A program made the translations under genes and the position numbers. Shown here in pieces: positions 5,716 through 8,226 of a stretch of 8,226 nucleotides of DNA. The notes under the pieces were generated by a model. The model was not told where the DNA came from. It ran no database searches and saw only the letters and a program-made list of their open reading frames with translations. This DNA comes from Oscillospiraceae bacterium (GTDB lineage: Bacteria; Bacillota_A; Clostridia; Oscillospirales; Oscillospiraceae), in NCBI GenBank assembly GCA_017411665.1, contig JAFQPT010000295.1, forward strand, positions 1 to 8,226. The letters are read 5' to 3'. Position 1 is the first letter of the stretch; every line of letters starts with the position of its first letter.

Positions 5716-6473
5716 ATGCGGAACAGTCTCCTTCCGTTTTCCATGGTGATGGCAGCGGCTTCCTCCATGGAGATTCCCTTGATTTCACCGATTTTTGCGG
5801 CTACATACTGCAGCTTGGCGGAGTCATTGCGCTTGCCGCGGAAGGGCTCGGGTGTCAGATAGGGAGAGTCGGTTTCAATGAGAATGCGGTCAAGGGGGCA
5901 GACTTCCAGAACTTCCAGCTGCTTGCGGTTGTTTTTATAGGTCACGGGACCGTCGAAACCCAGGTACCAGCCGCGCTTCAGCAGCTCCTTTGCCATTTCC
6001 GCACTGCCGGAGTAGCAATGGAATACACCGGGAATGTCATATTCCTTTGCAATTTCCAGGATGTCGCCGTGGGCTTCACGGTCATGAATGATGACAGGCA
6101 AATCCAGCTCCAGCGCCAAATCCATCTGGGCGCGCAATGCCTGCTTTTGCAGGTCGATATAGGTTTTATCCCAGTAATAATCCAGACCGATTTCACCGAT
6201 GGCGACCACCTTGGGGTGCTTTGCCAGCTGACGGAGATTTTCGACAGAGTTTTCATTCCAGCCGCTTTCAATCAAATCACTGGGGTGCCAGCCCACTGCT
6301 GCGTAGACAAAGGGGAAGGCTTCCGCCAGTGCAATGGCGGCTTTGGAAGAGTCCTCTTCGCAGCCCGGATTGACGATGAGACTTACGTTCTGTGCCGGCA
6401 TGGAAGCCAGCAGCTCCATACGGTCATCCTTGAATTTATAACTGTCATAGTGTGCGTGTGTATCAAAAAACAT
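5712..6473 (-). CDS. tatD: TatD-family metal-dependent deoxyribonuclease
   Basis: A 253-aa TIM-barrel metallohydrolase of the amidohydrolase superfamily, cytoplasmic, thought to act as a DNA 3'-end nuclease in repair. Metal ligands are in the expected order: HAH at residues 6-8, Glu94 in GEIGLDYYW, His130 in VIIHDREA, His152 in FHCYSG and Asp202 in IETDSPYL. The length is standard. The ATG at 6471-6473 is chosen because AGGAG lies seven bases upstream; an in-frame start nine codons earlier lacks one. It is the first gene of a minus-strand operon with the phosphatase (ATGA overlap) and the DUF1287 gene, transcribed from the promoter at 6503-6531. In many Firmicutes tatD lies near metG and rnmV (ribonuclease M5); that context is absent here. 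Confidence 0.95.
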   Translation of the reverse strand: MFFDTHAHYDSYKFKDDRMELLASMPAQNVSLIVNPGCEEDSSKAAIALAEAFPFVYAAVGWHPSDLIESGWNENSVENLRQLAKHPKVVAIGEIGLDYYWDKTYIDLQKQALRAQMDLALELDLPVIIHDREAHGDILEIAKEYDIPGVFHCYSGSAEMAKELLKRGWYLGFDGPVTYKNNRKQLEVLEVCPLDRILIETDSPYLTPEPFRGKRNDSAKLQYVAAKIGEIKGISMEEAAAITMENGRRLFRI

Positions 6474-6502
6474 CGTAATGCTCCTATTGTTGAATTGCAT
6501 AT

Positions 6503-6531
6503 ATTATAACAATTTTTTTCGGCACCTGCAA
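6503..6531 (-). promoter_or_regulatory. Predicted promoter of the tatD operon
   Basis: Read on the minus strand: -35 TTGCAG (6526-6531), 17-bp spacer, -10 TATAAT (6503-6508) with the extension TGT just before it. A start near 6496 leaves a leader of about 23 bases before the tatD ATG. The -35 is one arm of the inverted repeat at 6526-6540. Confidence 0.8.
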
Positions 6532-6540
6532 TCGTTGCAG
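6526..6540. promoter_or_regulatory. Inverted repeat forming two back-to-back -35 boxes; possible operator
   Basis: CTGCAATCGTTGCAG is a perfect 6-3-6 inverted repeat. Each arm reads TTGCAG outward and serves as the -35 of one of two divergent promoters, both with 17-bp spacers. The two -35 boxes are only three bases apart, so polymerase could hardly hold both at once. The TGCAA/TTGCA arms around a CG also resemble LacI-family operators, though those usually have an even-length centre; a bound regulator is possible but unproven. Confidence 0.6.
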
Positions 6541-6563
6541 TTGCGGCGGCATTATGTTATATT
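6535..6563 (+). promoter_or_regulatory. Predicted promoter of the sugar ATPase gene
   Basis: -35 TTGCAG (6535-6540), 17-bp spacer, -10 TATATT (6558-6563) with TGT just upstream, an extended -10. A start near 6570 implies an untranslated leader of about 220 bases before the gene at 6791. It is the mirror partner of the tatD promoter. Confidence 0.75.
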
Positions 6564-6569
6564 ATTAAC

Positions 6570-6790
6570 GTGCATGATTTTGGGAAAAACCGATGATTTG
6601 CACAAAAAAAGAGAAAAGCGCCCGCTGTTACTCCATTTCCATAGCATCGGGACAGCTGTAAAAAAAGGAGGAAATATCCGCCCGACCGGCGGTGCGGCAG
6701 TGTGGAGACCTGCCGTAATGCCACAGAGGTTTCGCTCCTGTGTGTGCGAGGAAGTATTTGCGGAGGCATTGCTTCTACGGTCAAATGTTT
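6570..6790 (+). promoter_or_regulatory. Long structured 5' leader of the sugar ATPase gene
   Basis: About 220 bases without a recognised gene. Visible hairpins are CCGCC/GGCGG (6678-6682/6688-6692), CGGCAG/CTGCCG (6695-6700/6710-6715), CACAGAG with CTCCTGTG (6722-6728/6735-6742, one bulged C) and GAAG..TGC/GCA..CTTC (6751-6754, 6759-6761/6766-6768, 6772-6775) with GGAG in its loop. A perfect AGGAGG at 6666-6671 has no start codon at a usable distance. A 22-codon frame at 6593-6661 ends just before it but has no clear ribosome binding site. No T run follows any of these stems. A cis-regulatory RNA is plausible; I do not recognise its class. The msiK RNA motif, reported upstream of related ATPase genes, should be compared, but I cannot match it by eye. 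Confidence 0.45.
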
Positions 6791-7918
6791 ATGGCAACTG
6801 TAAAGTTGAATGGTGTCAAGAAAATCTATGACAACGCGGTAACTGCAGTTCACAGCTTCGATCTGGAAATCGCTGACAAGGAATTTATCGTTCTGGTCGG
6901 CCCTTCCGGCTGCGGCAAGTCCACCACCCTGCGTATGATCGCAGGTCTGGAAGACATTTCCGCAGGTGATCTGTTCATTGACGATGTTCGCGTCAACGAC
7001 GTGGCACCCAAGGACAGAGACATCGCAATGGTATTCCAGAGCTATGCACTGTACCCCCACATGAGCGTATATGACAACATGGCATTCGCTCTGAAGCTGC
7101 GCAAGATGGACCCCAAGGAAATCGACAAGCGCGTACGCGAAGCAGCAGAAATTCTGGACATTACCCAGTATCTGGAACGCAAGCCCAAGGCACTGTCCGG
7201 CGGTCAGCGTCAGCGTGTTGCAATCGGTCGTGCAATCGTTCGTGAACCTAAGGTATTCCTGATGGACGAACCTCTGTCCAACCTGGACGCAAAGCTGCGT
7301 AACCAGATGCGCGCAGAAATCATCAAGCTGCGTCAGCGCATCGACACCACTTTTGTATATGTTACCCACGACCAGACCGAAGCTATGACTTTGGGCGATC
7401 GTATTGTTATTATGAAGGACGGCTGGATCCAGCAGATCGGCACTCCTCAGGAAGTATTCGACCACCCCAACAACGTATTCGTAGCAGGCTTTATCGGTAT
7501 GCCTCAGATGAACCTGTTCGAAGGCAAGCTGAAGCAGACCAGAACCGGCTACATTGTTGAAGTCGGCGGTGCGAAGATTCCCGTTGGCGAAGAAATCGCA
7601 AAGGGGCTGGCTAAGAAGGGCCATGTATGGTCTGATGTTCTGGTTGGTATCCGTCCCGAACACATTCTGCTGAAGGCAGAAGGTGAAGACGTCATCCACG
7701 GCAAGGTAGACGTTTCCGAAATGATGGGCAGCGAAATCCATCTGCACGTAGCAGCTGCAGGCAAGGACGTAGTTGTTCGCGTTCCCACCGTTGACCTGTC
7801 TGCAAAGGACCGCGGCGGTTTCGCATACGGCAGTGACTTCAACTTCACTTTCCGTCCCGACGAAATCCACCTGTTCGATCCCGCAAGCGAAAGAAACCTG
7901 CTGCCTCTGCAGAAGTAA
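6791..7918 (+). CDS. msmX: Sugar ABC transporter ATPase, MsmX/MsmK/UgpC type
   Basis: A 375-aa cytoplasmic ATPase that powers carbohydrate ABC importers of the CUT1 class. Motifs are intact: Walker A GPSGCGKST (37-45), Q-loop Gln83 in MVFQSYALYPHM, signature LSGGQ (135-139), Walker B VFLMDE (155-160), D-loop SNLD (163-166) and switch His193. The C-terminal MalK-type regulatory/TOBE region (about 235-375) includes VGIRPEH at 285-291. The ATG at 6791 is chosen because MATVKLNGVKKIYD is where family members begin, but no good ribosome binding site stands at normal distance: GGAGG is 24 bases upstream. Alternatives are ATG 6785 and an in-frame TTG at 6758 preceded by GAGGAA. No permease or binding-protein genes adjoin, so it is probably a shared ATPase, as MsmX is in Bacillus. 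Codons such as CTG, CGT and GAA dominate, suggesting high expression. Confidence 0.93.
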   Translation: MATVKLNGVKKIYDNAVTAVHSFDLEIADKEFIVLVGPSGCGKSTTLRMIAGLEDISAGDLFIDDVRVNDVAPKDRDIAMVFQSYALYPHMSVYDNMAFALKLRKMDPKEIDKRVREAAEILDITQYLERKPKALSGGQRQRVAIGRAIVREPKVFLMDEPLSNLDAKLRNQMRAEIIKLRQRIDTTFVYVTHDQTEAMTLGDRIVIMKDGWIQQIGTPQEVFDHPNNVFVAGFIGMPQMNLFEGKLKQTRTGYIVEVGGAKIPVGEEIAKGLAKKGHVWSDVLVGIRPEHILLKAEGEDVIHGKVDVSEMMGSEIHLHVAAAGKDVVVRVPTVDLSAKDRGGFAYGSDFNFTFRPDEIHLFDPASERNLLPLQK

Positions 7919-7930
7919 GGTTTCATTACA

Positions 7931-7968
7931 TATAAAAAGTGCGGTACAAACGTACCGCACTTTTTATA
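7931..7968 (+). terminator. Terminator of the sugar ATPase gene
   Basis: A perfect 17-bp stem, TATAAAAAGTGCGGTAC (7931-7947) with 7952-7968, has loop AAAC and T5 within the 3' arm. It begins 12 bases after the stop codon and would also work on the minus strand. Confidence 0.9.
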
Positions 7969-7972
7969 CGAA

Positions 7973-8004
7973 AAAACACCCCGACCAATCTGTCGGGGTG
8001 TTTT
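7973..8004 (-). terminator. Terminator of glnS
   Basis: A 13-bp stem, AAAACACCCCGAC (7973-7985) with 7992-8004, has loop CAATCT. On the minus strand it ends in T6 (7976-7971) and follows the glnS stop by ten bases. It could also serve as a second stop for plus-strand transcripts. Confidence 0.85.
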
Positions 8005-8014
8005 GCTGTTTAAT

Positions 8015-8226
8015 TTAGGGTTTGAAGCTGTCCTTCAGTGCTACGGAACGGTTGAATACCAGATGATCGGGAGTTGCATCGCGGTTATCCAGACAGAAGT
8101 AGCCCTGACGCATGAACTGGAAGCCTTCAGCGGTCTTACCCTTTTCGGGCATTGCAATCTTTGCCAGACCTGCTTCTACCTTGCAGCCGGTCAGTACTTC
8201 CAGACTGTCGGGGTTCAGGCAGTCCA
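8015..8226 (-). CDS. glnS: Glutaminyl-tRNA synthetase, C-terminal end (partial)
   Basis: An open minus-strand frame enters at the right edge and stops at TAA (8015-8017), giving about 69 residues. The segment includes [12 protein letters not shown] and ends in [15 protein letters not shown], which resembles the end of the GlnRS anticodon-binding beta-barrel domain (E. coli-type ...ERxGYFxxD...FNRTVGLRDxW). GlnRS attaches glutamine to tRNA-Gln in the cytoplasm. Its presence suggests direct glutaminylation rather than sole reliance on the GatCAB route. The catalytic domain and start lie outside the window. Confidence 0.88.
   Translation of the reverse strand, partial: DCLNPDSLEVLTGCKVEAGLAKIAMPEKGKTAEGFQFMRQGYFCLDNRDATPDHLVFNRSVALKDSFKP

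Noticed and set aside
6593..6661. 22-codon frame in the ATPase leader as an attenuator peptide
   Set aside because: No ribosome binding site precedes the ATG, there is no run of diagnostic codons, and no terminator hairpin with a T run follows.
6704..6714. GGAGACCTGCC resembling the 3' B12 box of cobalamin riboswitches
   Set aside because: The other conserved cobalamin elements (such as GAATCCGG and GCCACTG in order upstream) are missing. The match is explained by a local hairpin CGGCAG/CTGCCG, and the downstream sugar ATPase is not a usual target.
6557..7960. 467-codon open frame on the minus strand across the sugar ATPase gene
   Set aside because: Antisense to a fully motif-bearing ABC ATPase with biased codons that avoid antisense stops; the predicted protein is Cys-rich and unrecognisable, and both ends lie in regulatory hairpins.

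Overview
The window reads as ordinary chromosome of a low-to-mid GC Gram-positive anaerobe, most likely a gut Clostridia lineage (Oscillospiraceae/Ruminococcaceae-like). This is inferred from AGGAG-type ribosome binding sites, CCA-encoding tRNA genes, many compact U-tailed terminators and the gene set (AGCS symporter, YeiH, MsmX/UgpC-type sugar ATPase). Species cannot be fixed from the sequence. There are no transposases, integrases, phage genes or CRISPR arrays.

Layout. (1) 1-243: end of a tRNA-Asp(GTC), a hairpin spacer, a complete tRNA-Thr(GGT) and two terminators. (2) 248-1636, minus strand: a sodium/alanine-glycine symporter. (3) 1842-2149: a second copy of the tRNA-Asp/hairpin/tRNA-Thr/double-terminator cassette, here with its promoter visible. 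(4) 2152-4144: a LysR-type regulator (minus) divergent from a YeiH-family transporter (plus), with an inverted-repeat LysR box between them. (5) 4173-6473, minus strand: a tightly packed operon of tatD nuclease, an MptpB-like tyrosine phosphatase and a membrane-anchored DUF1287 protein. (6) 6474-6790: a 317-base intergenic region with two back-to-back promoters whose -35 boxes are the two arms of one perfect inverted repeat, followed by a structured leader of about 220 bases. (7) 6791-7918: the ATPase of sugar ABC importers, standing alone without permease genes. (8) 7931-8004: two terminators, converging on the 3' end of glnS (minus), which runs off the window.

How parts work together. Nearly every convergent gene pair shares a compact bidirectional terminator. 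The LysR protein probably controls yeiH and itself. The lone sugar ATPase probably serves several permeases encoded elsewhere, as MsmX does in Bacillus.

No wholly new system is evident. The points most worth a second look are the duplicated tRNA cassette, whose differences are largely compensatory; its GNRA-capped inter-tRNA hairpin; the palindromic pair of -35 boxes; and the long structured leader of the sugar ATPase.
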